In this document: positions 1 to 13,700 of the stretch, in pieces | Numbering within the stretch: the stretch's first letter is position 1 | Layout: each line of letters starts with the position of its first letter | Assembly (NCBI GenBank): GCA_964019135.1 | Contig: OZ025256.1 | Location: 38,226,035 to 38,290,034 of the forward strand | DNA: 64,000 nt | Direction: 5' to 3' | Source of the DNA: Arenicola marina | Lineage: Eukaryota; Annelida; Polychaeta; Arenicolidae | Made by a program: the position numbers and the translations under genes | The notes under the pieces: generated by a model | The model's input: the letters and a program-made list of their open reading frames with translations, nothing else | Told to the model about the DNA's origin: nothing | The model's database searches: none

Positions 1-1444
1 GATATACACTGTCTTGATGATCACGATGATCAGGTCCTCTGCAATGGCGGCGGTTAACAATGGTATTACGTGTTGTTTATGTTATACAGCTTGTAAAGTA
101 GGTATGGGCGATATACACTGTCTTGATGATCACAATGATCAGGTCCTCTGCAATGGCGGCGGTTAACAATCGTATTACGTGTTGTTTATGTTATACAGCT
201 TGTAAAGTAGGTATGGGCGATATACACTGTCTTGATGATCACAATGATCAGGTCCTCTGCAATGGCGGCGGTTAACAATCGTATTACGTGTTGTTTATGT
301 TATACAGCTTGTAAAGTAGGTATGGACGATATACACTGTCTTGATGATCACAATGATCAGGTCCTCTGCAATGGCGGCGGTTAACAATGGTATTACGTGT
401 TGTTTATGTTATACAGCTTGTAAAGTAGGTATGGGCGATATACACTGTATTGATGATCACGATGATCAGGTCCTCTGCAATGGCGGCGGTGAACAATGGT
501 ATTACGTGTTGTTTATGTTATACAGCTTGTAAAGTAGGTATGGGCGATATACACTGTCTTGATGATCACAATGATCAGGTCCTCTGCAATGGCGGCGGTT
601 AACAATGGTATTACGTGTTGTTTATGTTATACAGCTTGTAAAGTAGGTATGGGCGATATACACTGTCTTGATGATCACGATGATCAGGTCCTCTGCAATG
701 GCGGCGGTTAACAATGGTATTACGTGTTGTTTATGTTATACAGCTTGTAAAGTAGGTATGGGCGATATACACTGTCTTGATGATGACGATGATCAGGTCC
801 TCTGCAATGGCGGTTAACAATGGTATTACGTGTTGTTTATGTTATACAGCTTGTAAAGTAGGTATGGGCGATATACACTGTCTTGATGATCACGATGATC
901 AGGTCCTCTGCAATGGCGGCGGTTAACAATGGTATTACGTGTTGTTTATGTTATACAGCTTGTAAAGTAGGTATGGGCGATATACACTGTCTTGGTGATC
1001 ACGATGATCAGGTCCTCTGCAATGGCGGTTAACAATGGTATTACGTGTTGTTTATGTTATACAGCTTGTAAAGTAGGTATGGGCGATATACACTGTCTTG
1101 ATGATCACAATGATCAGGTCCTCTGCAATGGCGGCGGTTAACAATGGTATTACGTGTTGTTTATGTTATACAGCTTGTAAAGTAGGTATGGGCGATATAC
1201 ACTGTCTTGATGATCACGATGATCAGGTCCTCTGCAATGGCGGTTAACAATGGTATTACGTGTTGTTAATGTTATACAGCTTGTAAAGTAGGTATGGACG
1301 ATATACACTGTCTTGATGATCACGATGATCAGGTCCTCTGCAATGGCGGTTAACAATGGTATTACGTGTTGTTTATGTTATACAGCTTGTAAAGTAGGTA
1401 TGGACGATATACACTGTCTTGATGATCACGATGATCAGGTCCTG
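1..1444. repeat. 109-bp satellite, about 13 copies, cut by the window edge
   Basis: Unit of 109 bp beginning GATATACACTGTCTTGATGA; some units are 106 bp, lacking one CGG of GGCGGCGG. Copies are over 95% alike by eye. A much more diverged copy continues to about 1,800 and carries a MITE. Confidence 0.95.
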
Positions 1445-1544
1445 GAATGGCAGTGGTGAGAAATAGTAGTACGTGTTGACAATGTTATGTTACGATTAAA
1501 ATAGGCGAAATACTCTGTAACGTGTCTTAATCACGGTGATAAGG

Positions 1545-1721
1545 AGTGGTGGATCCAGGGGGGGGGGGGCGAGAATGGGGGGTTTAGAACTTTTTCAATA
1601 ACCGTTTTTGAGGAGGAAGTGCCGTTTGTTCATACAAAATCATGCGTTCTGAGGTGTCGCAGGCTTCCTGTGCCCCCCCCACCCCCACCCCCCTCCCTTA
1701 TCAACTTGCTGGATCCGCCCC
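1545..1721. mobile_element. hAT-type MITE with 8-bp target duplication
   Basis: 177 bp. Flanked by TGATAAGG at 1537-1544 and 1722-1729. Inverted ends are GTGGTGGATCCAG and, reversed, GGGGCGGATCCAG. It has no coding capacity. The empty site rebuilds a degenerate unit of the neighbouring 109-bp satellite. Confidence 0.82.
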
Positions 1722-1729
1722 TGATAAGG

Positions 1730-4080
1730 TTCTGTAGCAGTATGTCAGCGGATTAGAAATACCGCTATTTTCCGTTGTTGCTATTTGCATGTATAAACAC
1801 CATGACTAAATTAAGTAACGTGGTTAGCAATGCCAAATATCAGTTTGACTGATATATTATATAATAATATATAATATAAGTATATTATATGGATAATTAT
1901 GAGTTTAAGAGTCATTGGTGGACTTTCATTTGTTTGTTCTGAATGAAACCAACAGCAGTATGGCGCCAATGGGACAACAGAGAGAAGAGCGGAGCGGTAA
2001 CCCTGAAATCTACAGCGGATGTTTGTTTGAACATACACGAATTAATTACTTAATTAATTAATTACTAAGTCTGGCATCAATCAGGATAGGGTGGCGGACT
2101 AGCCGGTCATGGGGGATTAATGATGACTTTCATACGGATTATAATGTGTTTCAACTGCAGATGACCTATTCGGGGCTGTTCAAATCGCGATGGCTGAGCG
2201 AGATGCTGAATCAAGATTTGTTGGAGAGATGCACTAATGTCGAAATCGACTGGAGAAATATGCTGTAGTTTAGAACGTAGTGGGTAAACTATCCAAAATT
2301 TCACCTGTATGTCTGCCAAATACGCGCAGTAACTCAGGCCTACTTCCCTCATTGCCCAATATTCCCGGTGGTGTTACTTTGGCATGTCCCCCACGCCTGG
2401 ACTGCACGGCCAGGCCAAGATTGCGTACGCTGATCGGCAGGGAGATAGTTCACACGCTACCAGGTGGGCCCATTCGCGAGCTCAGCACCTGAGTCAGGGA
2501 ATGTTTCACATATCTTTCATGCTGGTTTCTGCCTACGGGGCCTAACGTGTGATTTATCTTGATAGGGCAACCGATAGTTCAGGCTTGGGTTAGCCGGATT
2601 AGCATCTGCGCAATGGGACACTTTCTCCAGTATTAGTTAGATCAACACCTGGTAAATAAGTTCAGAAATTCAAGTGAGTCATGTAGTCGCTAGTAATTGG
2701 GAACTGAGCAATGAGAAACAACTGCAATGATTTAGAGCCTACTTGTTTGCCTCCTCCGAACTCCTCCTACATATATGCCGTCTTCTCTCACATCTTCTCG
2801 TCTGAGAAGACCTGTTTGGCTCTTCCACCCATGGAGGTGAAACGGAGAACAGGCAGACGCCATTCCAAGATGGCGGACGTTCAACGTACATACTTACTCT
2901 AAATGTGACCAAATTACTTTATGGAACGAAGTTATATAAAACCAGAGCCAAACCGGTGTGAAACATATTCAATAAGACTTGTTGCTTTTCGGGGATGAGC
3001 TTCTCTCGTCCTGTGTCGATTAAGCATTTGGATTAGCACTTGTGAAGTTTACAATTTCTTTCAATAGCCACTTGGATTAGGGCCTAGGTGATATACTATT
3101 TTTGTGTTTGTAATGCCTCGATCTGGTATCTGTGTACGTTTCTGTGGTCGATCTGATCATCAAACTGGTACCTACGGAAGTTATATTTCTTCGGGTTATC
3201 ACTAGAAAAAAGTTCTAGTCGGGTTAGTTCTCGCCTGAGCGTGTGTGGTGTGGCACCTCAAGCTGGCCTTAAATCGGCCTGGAAGGGAAGGGAGGAGGTC
3301 CATAGAAATACCGCTTGTTCCGTCAGCATTAGAGGCTCATATAGGAGACAAAACCCATTGTAGGGCCCTTAACATTAACGTAGTCTACCATCTCTTTCAA
3401 TCCTCACGCTCTACTCATGAAACTTTTAGTTCAGTAGGAGTCTACACGTCACTTAGCCGCCTTGAGACTCCCCCGCCCCCCTCCATTGTGCTGAGAGAGC
3501 CAGTCAGCCTGGACCGACTATCACAGACGCTCTGACGTCACGGGTAATCGCCCCCTCTGCCCGGTGCGTGGAGTTAGTTGGCAGCCGTTGTTTTACTTGG
3601 GGAGCTCTGCTTTCAGATGCATATTTACGGCGCGCAGTAAAACCCCAACCCCGGCCGTTTCTCCTTGCCGGGTGTTTTCACAAGGTGGCGCATTTATCAA
3701 ACTGAGTCAGCTAAGGCCGGGGGTATGTCTCCCGCCCGATATAGCACAGAAATGAACGTGTCTTAACCTAACATCTCACATGCCATGTTTACCAGACGGA
3801 ATGGAGGTAGGAATTCACCTTGACGCGGCGAGGTGGTGGCGTGTTCATATCACTATATTCAGCGATCCAGCGCACGCCATGTTAGACTGGTGACTGGTGT
3901 GTATGGATTCACACTTAGCTAGAGTAAGGGTCGCGGTAACTGCGGGGTCAGGTCATATGGTGAAGGTCAGGGGGACGTACCAAGGTCACACCTCCAGCTT
4001 AGAGTTACAGGTAACAACAGTTCAAACGGTCGGGGTCGAGCCTGAAGAAAATGATACTGGGATTTGCTATTAAGAATAAC
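1730..4080. other. No gene recognised
   Basis: Mixed unique-looking sequence. A TATATAAAA box at 2,932 with no supported gene near it is the only regulatory-like item. Short open frames here show no familiar domain. Confidence 0.5.
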
Positions 4081-4084
4081 AACC

Positions 4085-4265
4085 GTTTAAATTCTACCAT
4101 AGGTTATCAACCGTCTAGATTTATCCATAGGTTATGAATCGTTTAGACTGGACCATAGATTATGAACCGTTTAGATTGGACTATAGATTATGAACCGTTT
4201 AGATTGGACCATAGATTATTAATCGTGGCATAGATTATCAGCCGTATAGATAAGACACTAATTAA
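4085..4265. repeat. 28-bp tandem repeat
   Basis: About six degenerate units of ATGAACCGTTTAGATTGGAC plus CATAGATT. Confidence 0.85.
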
Positions 4266-4984
4266 TCAGCAGTTTAGATGAGACTGTCATTTTGCCCACC
4301 TGTACCTCTACCGCTATTGTTTAACTTGACTACAACATATACAGTATTTGTATTGGCACAAGAAGGAAATGATTTTGAAATTCATTTCACATGGCTTATT
4401 TGGTCTTTGATGCACTGTGTGAATAGTCTCCAGATAGAATCACAGTAAGGTAACGCAATCTCTTGCGGCCGCCCAGTGCATCTAGATATTCCGGATGTCA
4501 GTCGGACCTACTGGCTTAACACCTTGTTCTCCGCGGCCATATAGGCTTAGATACTGTCTGCGTCATAGGAGGTTCAACCAACTCCCTCATTTGTATGGTA
4601 CCAAGCGTATCTTTCCAGTGAAGTCTCGTGTATCTTCATCACATGACATTTTAAATGGATGAGGGCCAAAAATTCTTGAATTACAGCTTCACCATGTGGC
4701 GTTATGAATACAGTCAGATATTGCGGAAGAGTCAGAGGGAAATGTCGAAAATGTAGAGGGAGGGAGGGGGGGGGGGTACAGGAAGGGCCGGGGGAGGGGC
4801 GGACAGGGATAGGAGGGGGCAGGCTGGGGGTGTCGGGAGGGGGGCAGGCCGGGGATAGGGAGGTGTATATGGAGTGTTGGAGAAAGTAGGGACACATGGA
4901 GATAGTCAGAGGTGGGGACTGGTGGTGGTGGGGAGGGGCACAGTTGGTCGGCGGGGGGCCAGGCATAACAGTTTCGGCGTGAGG

Positions 4985-5245
4985 GGAGTGAGGAGGCAGT
5001 CAGCATGTGGGAGGCAGAGAGAGGATCCGAGAGGGAGGCTGGGGATGTAGGGGCAGTCAGCATGTGGGAGGCCGAGAGAGGATCCGAGGGGGAGGCTGGG
5101 GATGTAGGGGCAGTCAGCATGTGGGAGGCCGAGAGAGGATCCGAGGGGGAGGCTGGGGATGTAGGGGCAGTCAGCATGTGGGAGGTAGAGCATCCGAGGG
5201 GGAGGCTGGGGATGTAGGGGCAGTCAGCATGTGGGAGGCAGATGA
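4985..5245. repeat. 57-bp tandem repeat, about 4.5 copies
   Basis: Units start CAGTCAGCATGTGGGAGGC and contain GAGGATCCGAG. As 57 is a multiple of three, several frames are open across it; no gene is implied. Confidence 0.92.
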
Positions 5246-5632
5246 GGGGGTACGAGGGGCGTATGCTGGTGGTGGGGGAGGGGGTGACTTGGTATCCAAG
5301 GGTGTCGGCGTGGAGTAATCATCCCTGACTACGCGGCCAAAGAAAGACCCACATCGCTGACAATACTACTAATGCCATTCTTCATGTAATGTAACTGACC
5401 ACTCACAAGCAAAATGTACCGGTTACCTTAGCCCACAAGGCAGCGGTGAGCGAGGTCCATACCTCTCCAGTTGTCTATATATTGACCCCCGTCCACCCAC
5501 ATCCCACTTGCCCTTCGCGTCTCATATTTAATACATCGTAACTTGGCACTCCTGGTACAAATTGGCAGTGCTAGATACGTTTTTTGACATGGTTATGTCG
5601 TACAGATAATGCTATCAAGACACGGGGCCGCA

Positions 5633-6040
5633 AACTACGCTATGGTGGCCAATGCACGCTATGGTAGACAATGTACGCTATGGTGAACAATGTACGCTAT
5701 GGTAGACAATGTACGCTATGGTGAACAATGTACGCTATGGTGGATAATGTACACTATGGTGGACAATGTACGCTATAGTGGACAATGTACGCTATGGTGG
5801 ACAGTGTATGCTATGGCGGACAATGTACGCTATGGCGGACAATGTACGCTATAGTGGACAATGTACGCTATAGTGGACAATTACACTATGGCGGACAATG
5901 TACGCTATGGTGGACAATGTAGGCTATGCTGGACAATGTACACTATGGCGGACAATGTACGCTATAGTGAACAATGTACGCTATGGTGGACAATGTACGC
6001 TATAGTGGACAATGCACGCCATGGTGGACGATGTATGCTA
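5633..6040. repeat. 19-bp tandem repeat
   Basis: About 21 units of CAATGTACGCTATGGTGGA with single-base variants. Confidence 0.93.
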
Positions 6041-6523
6041 GGGGGGCGGGGGGAGGGGGGGGTATTCAACCAAGAATGTTGCTGAAAGAGCCAGAGACAC
6101 GCCCGAAATATAACTTCAGTAGTGCTACCTTTTACGCCGGTTCGCATTGCGTCCATGGTGTCATATATCGTCAATTAACAATATTGTATTTAAGTGATAC
6201 GCCGAAACTTAATAATTTAATTCTGATTCTAATCCATCGGTGATAAGAACAGATACACTCCACCTGTACGAATGTCATTATTTATGATTGAGTTATTATT
6301 TTGTGTGCATAAATGCTATTGAATCTTAAATCTTGACGTTTGATGCGACAAAAGTAGTTTAGATAAAATGGTGTTTACGTCGTTGTCGTATCAATGTTCA
6401 GTTGCAAACAGTGGGGCGTGAGTTAGTAACTGAGAACTGTCAGCTGCAAATAGGTAAAGGACAACATTCAGACAAATTAAGTAACAATTTAACCAGGAGC
6501 TGCGGTACAATAAATCTACTTAC

Positions 6524-7724
6524 TAATCTCTCCCTGCATCTCCCCGACGCGACCTTTGAGCTCAATCCTCGTGTATTTGTCGAGGTCCTTGGTGTCTCTG
6601 GCTTTCGTGGTGGGATCCCCGTGTTTGGCCAAGTCTCGCGCCAGCTTAGAACTGTGCTTCTCCAGATCCGCGACCTTCCGGCGCAGCTGTCGACTCTCCT
6701 CCTCAACGCCGCGCAGCTTGTCGCGCATGTCACGTGTCTGCTCTGCGGGATCTTGCTCCGCCTCGCGAGATCGCGCCTTGAGGACCGACTTGGAGAGTTT
6801 ACTGGTGCGTTCGTCCAGCAACTTGATCTGCGCGCGCATCGAGGCGTTCTCCGCCTCTAGCTGCCGCACGTTCTCGGCGAGTTCAATGTTTTTGAGGACG
6901 GCGTCATCGGCGGTGATGGCGGGCAGCCGGCGACTCGCCTGCGACTCCAGCTTGGTGTTCTGCAGCACCAGCTTCTCGTTTTCTCTCTCCAGCTTCTCCA
7001 GTTTGTCCCGGAGCACCTGCGCCTCCCGCTCTACCGTCTCCAGCTGTTTGCCCATGTCCTGGGGCTGCTCCCCGGCTGCCGATCCAGACTTGGCCCCCGC
7101 CGACAGCTCCTCGTTGTACTCCTCCAGGGATCTGGATTTCTTGAGCTTGCGGACGCCCGAGGACTCGCCCGGAACCCGGAGCCGGTCGACCTCGGTGTCC
7201 TTCTCGATGAGCTTCCACTTGAGGTGCTCGATGTCCTCCGCCATGGCTATGATCTTCTCCTCGTAGGGTCTGTTGTCCTCGGCGGTCTCGCCTGGCTCCT
7301 TGCCCCCCACCTTCTCCTCCAGCTTGGCCAGCAGCATGCGCACCTGGCCCACGCGCGTCTCGTTCTCCTGCTCCATCTCGTTCAACTTCCGGTGCAGCAC
7401 CTTCACTTCCTGTTCCGCCAGCTCCATCTGCAGTCGGAGCTCGTGTTCGCGCTCCGTCACCACCTCCTTGTCCTTCAGGTCGCCCTTCTTCAGGAACTTG
7501 CCGCTCTTCGCCGAGGATATCTTCTGCAGTTGCATGTTGAGACCCTCGTTTTCTTCCTCCAGATCGGAGAGCTTCTTCCGGAATATTTTGCATTCTTCCT
7601 CGGCAAATTTGAGCTGTTCTTTGAGATCGTTTTCGCGCTCCAAGCTATCCGAGAGGTCACGCATGACCTGGGCAAGGTCAAAGCTCCCGTCCGCACTTCC
7701 CTGCTTGGTTTGCCCTAGAGATGG
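6524..7724 (-). CDS. MTCL1-like: MTCL1-like exon 2: continuous coiled coil
   Basis: 1,201 nt. Branch-site-like TACTAAT and acceptor GTGTTCCAG|CCA, phase 0, match the phase-0 donor of exon 1. The donor is ATTA|GTAAGT. It encodes 400 residues of heptad-rich coiled coil: [39 protein letters not shown] and further blocks, like the SOGA pattern LQFAKEEAFLMRKKM and LRLKLVEEEANILGRKI. A serine/lysine patch ([13 protein letters not shown]) interrupts the coil. Open frames on the opposite strand are shadows. Confidence 0.9.
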
Positions 7725-10700
7725 CTGGAACACGAGGAATATATCATGATATTAGTATATGGAACTTTTTGTTAATCTGCTTTGTAATTAACAAAAGGTA
7801 AAGACATGTATGCATCAACAGAAGCTTATGAGACGTGTACATTTGGCTATGCAATGTGTCGTCGTACCATGTGACATGATAATTGTATTGTGATCATTTA
7901 AAATCTACTATCTATATATTCTGTATGCGAACAATGATTTTTTGTTGAGTTTTTAAGCACGAAATAATTTACACGATATGAAACTCACCGCTCTTTTGGG
8001 AAGACCTAACGTATTCTGGTCACCAAGTTGGGATCGTACGTTGTCTAACTGGAACCATTGGAATCAAACAATCGTTGTATGGATGTGTACCGCACAACAC
8101 CAGTGATTATACTTCATTCATATAATAAAGTTACTCATACAGCAATGTTTCCCCCAAGAAACTTTAATTTAGTTTTGAATGGAAATGATGTATTAAGGTT
8201 CGTAGTGTGTGAGAAGACACTTATGGCTCTGCCACAAAGACAGGGAACTCTGTTAGGCCAAACTGCATCGCATGTTGGTAAGTATGACTTTCTTGTGCAG
8301 TACGTCGTCATAATTCAGGCATCGCTGCCCTGGACATGCACATAACCAGAAAATATGTATCCAAGACATGGCTTCAAGAAATTTAGAAAATGTAGGTGGA
8401 AAATTGGTGTATGAACATCATTAACAAAACAAGTGACGACAATCAGATGTCATTATCATCCATTATTTATCGAATATAGCGGGAAAAGTAGAAATATTTA
8501 CCGAAAACAGAATATATATACTACAGTAATTTCTATCTAAGTAAAAACACGATTTCAAAATATATAACATGCGGAAGTTCCAATTCATGCGTATTGCAAA
8601 CAAAGGGTAAAACCATCAGAACGAGAAAAAATTCATATTGCAAACTCCATCTAATAAGGATGCTGGAAAGCAAGAGATAAGAAAGCGGGATGCTGTATGG
8701 TCCATGTCGAGGCGCGGTGAGTTCACACGGCGTGTGGCTATTGCCTCGGGGACTGGGTGCAATTGTCCCCAGATATATTGTGTTACCGCAGGCGGTAGAC
8801 AGCGGCTAGTGAAAAGCGGATAATCTGAAATCCTTCCTCGCAAGGCGTGGTTTAATCTCAATGCGATTACACGACAGCTGTGACTGGCTGCATGGGGGGT
8901 GGGGCAGGGACACCCCCGTCTGGCGCCCGGCCCCCGGCCCCCCGCCCCCCGCCCTCCCACCCCCAGGGATCCCCGGGCCTATTGTGCCAGTACACATTGT
9001 GGCAGCTCCGTAAGAACTCGCACGCAATGACCCTTTGTTGCTTCAGCTTGTGTACCGTGAATCAGAATAGGGGAGCCCGGGGGAGGAGGGTGGTTGGGCA
9101 ACCTATTACGGCGCTAGATTTAGATTTAATGTCTTTATGTCAATGACCAATCGGGCCATTAACAACAGGTCATGACCCCGACAAGATTCTACCATTATTG
9201 TTTCCGACGGATGCTACCAGCCTGAGATTCCTGAGGTCGTTTTTTGATCCCTTGGTCTAAGGACAAAACTATCCCTATATTTCTCCTTGCATAGAAAATG
9301 TGACTAATTTTCTGCCTCGTATGTGTACGCAAGGATAGTGTGCAATCCTTGGTGTGAGCAAGAACACAAGGCCGGGACGCTTTTCTATAACCGTACGTAT
9401 TGTTCTATGTATAACACATTGAGCACCAAATTATAACGTTCCATTTAATACCGCGTTCTGCGTCGTAACTGTATTGTTCGCTTGTATACGCTGGTAAAAA
9501 ATGCTCATAATATACGACTTCGCCGCCTAATAGATAACACCTACATGTCTGTTTTTTATGGCTTTGTCAGTGTGCCATCAGCAATATGTTGTGTCAGGGT
9601 CTGAGGAGTTCTAGAGCCAGTTACCACGTCACTAGCCGCCAGACATACCCAGCCTGAGATACTGACAACACTCCAATAATTCCCAGTTGCCTAGAGAACC
9701 CCCCCCCCCACTCTCCTCTCCTCGTTGTAACCATAGGAACGACATTTTGGGCTGTTGCTCGTATGATGAACTCTGTATCCCCACGGTAGTTGGCTTATGG
9801 GTCTCAAGGTGGGTCGGCGCGGTGGCCGCCTCTACACAGCCCTCAACAGCATACACTGGTAACCTACCGGTATTCCACACAGCTCCCCCCTCACCACCTA
9901 CCCCCTCAGCCCTCACCATCACCCCCCCCCCCTCATCCCCTACCATCACCCCCCACCGCCCGCCGCCGCCGCCTACCACCCTGGTATATTCCTGCCCCCC
10001 TACTCTCCCGATGACGCCCCCCCACTCCTACTTTACCTTCTGACCCCTTTCCTTCCCTTCACCTCTTCCGCCCCCTCACGCTTTGGCACACGTGCACATC
10101 ACACACAGCACAGTGCGGCGCATTTCCCGGGAGTGTGATCCGGATTAAACGCCTAAAATAAGCACCTTCATCCTTCGCGGATCCCCTTTCAGGATTCCCT
10201 CCCCGTATCCCCCCTGTCCCCTCCCCTGCCCCCTCCCCGTATCCCCATCCCGGATCTACTTTCCGGAACCCATCCCGTACCCCCTCCCCTCTCTACCGCT
10301 ATCCATGTATACTAATGGATCCCGAATATATATTATCCCGGCGGCCAGGTAGGGTGATGGTTGGCGGGTAGGGGTGGGGTGGGGGGGTCGATGGAAGGCT
10401 CGCTGCGACGTGATGGCGGAGTGGGCTACTGCAGCCAGTATCCTCGGTACCCACGGTACACGGCCATCGGCGTATATCGTGGGGGATGGGAGTTGGGGGC
10501 GGCGAAGGAAGCCGACGGTAAAGAGGGACAGGTGGTAAATAAAGCCTGTGAAGACGCAGGCAGGGACTAGATGGCACGTTTCCGGTGTCCAGCCACTTGT
10601 AGCGTCCGTCTCTATTGGGCTATAATATAGCCATGTCGCTGCTATGCAATCATATTCCATATTTCATACGTGTTTTAACGTTACTCAAGCTGCTCATTTT

Positions 10701-13700
10701 GTAATTTGCCACCTAACCCAAACATATTTCCTTCCAACGCCGTTACTAGACCAATGTTCTTTCATTTACGAAATTGATGTTTCCATGTTAAAAGAAAACC
10801 ACAACTTTGATGACGTAGTACACCAAAAAGCCATACTTTCCTGCACCAACTGTACCCAATCAGACCAAAAACTAAAAACAATATTTCCTTGTCATTGTTG
10901 CGCGCTATGTAACGGTATTTAACGGCATTAAAGATGACGTTGGATAATTTTGATTGAAACTATTTCTCAACGAAAAGGTTTTGGCATGAGCATGGTATTA
11001 ATATAATTTCCATTTGCCCACGTCATTCCTATTAATATCTAAGACCAGGATGGGATCCAGATATGCTGGATAGCGGGGGCCGGTTTCGAGAGATGGCCTA
11101 CCGTTTTGTTTTCATATGTTACATGGTATAAATTTCGGCCCTAAAAGGGGGAACCGGGGCCGGGTCCCCCCCCCCCCCGTGGATCCGCCCCTGAAGACAG
11201 ACGTTGTTTTAGAGGGGTTCCTTAACATAACAATTAGGAGGCCTAGTCTTAAGGATCCGTTCTACGGACAGTCTTCTGGATCTGACGCCAGACTACAGAT
11301 CCTCCCAGCGATACGCCCGCCGAAACCCGGATGCTGAGGGCCGCCAGCATCGGACGTCTGGACCGGAAGTGGAATCGCGGCTGTCGGCAGGCGGAGTTCG
11401 TGTCTGTGTGTTAGCGTGGACGCCACCTCCCGCCATTATACTGAGCGCAGCCAACCGATGTGGTATGCGTGGGTGCTACTGACCGGCGCGTAATCAGAGC
11501 ACGTGGCGGTGGTGGGTGTGCGGGGTGGGGGTGGGGGTAGGTGGATGCTGGGCAGTCACAGGGCCGTATCCAGACTGTATGTTAACTGGTGCTTTCTCGT
11601 ATTTCTTCCCTCCATTTCGTGAACCGGTCGTGCACCTGTCTCCTATCTTTCTGCTTGCGTGGAAACAACGGGCCCTGTCTCTTAAACGACCTTTTCTCAC
11701 TGTTCTAATTACTTCAGTAGGAGTGTCTATGTCCTAATTGGGTTTGTTCAACAACTGACAACGCAACTGGAACGAAACTGGAAGGTGCCTTTACAAACAC
11801 AACTGTCAACACCCCCATGTCGATATTCACACTGAAGTAATTACCATGTCGATATTCAGAGTGAAGTAAACATATCGATATTCAAACACACTGAAGTAAC
11901 CATTTCTCTTCACGCTTAAGTAACCATGTCGATATGTAAACTGAAGTAACCATGTTGAGGTTCACAGTCAAGTAGTAATGTTGAAATTCAGTCAGGTAGT
12001 AATGCCGATATTCACAGTAAAAACGCCACCAAACAACCACAACCCATATTGTTTGGACACAACACAGAACAAAAGGTAATGGGAGACTGTACAATGACCT
12101 ATATACTGTCTCGGCTAGGCCGATACGCGCCAAAGACTAATGAATAATTTATAACATCAGTTCTAAGTGACCGTGTCATTTAACCTGAGTCCCAGGGCTA
12201 TGGAGCGTCTGAGGTGTATCAGGTGGCTGGACTAAGGGGCGCACCAGTTCATATCAGGGGCGGGGGGGGGTGGGGGGGGGGGTAATTTATTAGAAAATAA
12301 ATTGCCATGCAATTTTTTTAAATTATGAAAGCAGGTTATCTTTTTTGTAGTATCTGAAAAGCAAACATTGTTTTCCCCAAATAGTCACAACGAATTATTT
12401 TTTTCAAATATTTTCTAGCCCCCCCCACCCTGATATAAAATGGTGCGCCCCTAACATATGGACTGATGAATACAATGTTTCGCTCTATGTGCAGACGTCG
12501 ACACGTTGTTACTGAACACCACGTGTTTATTAAGTGTGGTGTGTTTAACGGGTCGGTATCCCTAACACCCTAATGTTACCTGCTCAGTGCAAACATCACA
12601 CCCTAACACCCTAATGGTACCTGTTCAGTGTTAACATAAACCCTATTGTTACCTGTTCAGTGTAATCATCCCATCCTAACAACCTAATGGTACCTGCTCA
12701 CAGTAAACATAACACCCTAAGACCCTAATGGTACCGGGCCAGTGTAAACATCACACTCTAACACCCTAATGTTACCATCTCAGTGTAAACGCCGCACCCT
12801 AACACCCTAATGTTACCATCTCAGTGTAAACACCGCACCCCAACACTCTAATGGTCCTTCTCAATGTAAACATCGCACATTCGCTTCGCTATATGGACTG
12901 ATACAAAATGTTACTGTGCTTTGATGGACTCCTATCTTTGCTTCTACTGAGGGGGCAATTTCCATTCTTGAAGACAGATTAGCGTGTCATAGATAAATAA
13001 AAACTATGAAGTAAACACTTCATGCATTGGTGCAACTATTACATATAAATAGTGAAGTGGCATTAGGTAACATGCACTCTTGATCACACTACACAGGTCA
13101 AGAGATCAAGAGAAGGTCAATAGGTCAAAAGGTCAATAGGTCAAAAGGTCAATAGGTCAAAGGCCCAAAGGTCAAAAGGTCAGTAGGTCAATAGATCAAG
13201 AGGGCAATAGGTAAAAAGGTAAATAGGTCGAAAGGTCATTAGACCAAGGTTTACTCACGTTAGTGTTGAGGGTGTCAACCTCTTTCTGCAGTGACTGTCG
13301 CCGGCTCTCGGACTCGGTCAGTAGGTCATTGACCCTGTCCAGCTCCTCCTCATACCGCAGTCGCCGCTCCTCGACCAGCTCCAACTCGTCGTGCAGCCGC
13401 ACCGAAACCTCCTTCGCCATCTTCAGCTCCTCCTCCAGTTCCCGGATGTGCTGCTTGTCGTCGTTGCAATGGAAGCGCGACTCGAGCTGGTGTATCTTGT
13501 CCTCACACTGCAGCCGGTCGGCCTCCATCTGTTCGCTGCGCCGCTCCGTCTTGCGCAGCTTGAACTGCAGGATGCGGCAGTTCTTGGCGGCCGCCTCCAG
13601 CTCCTTCTGCAGCTCCCGAAACTCGATGGCCTCGTCCTCCCGGAACTGGTCGTGCATCTCGTCCATCTCCAGCTGCAGGTCGCGGATCTCATGCTTGAGG

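Noticed and set aside
2932-2945. TATATAAAACC as a promoter
   Set aside because: TATA-like motif with no supported gene downstream on either strand.
6556-7718. Plus-strand frames of 150-236 residues opposite MTCL1-like exon 2
   Set aside because: Shadows of the coiled-coil exon; leucine/serine-rich antisense translation.
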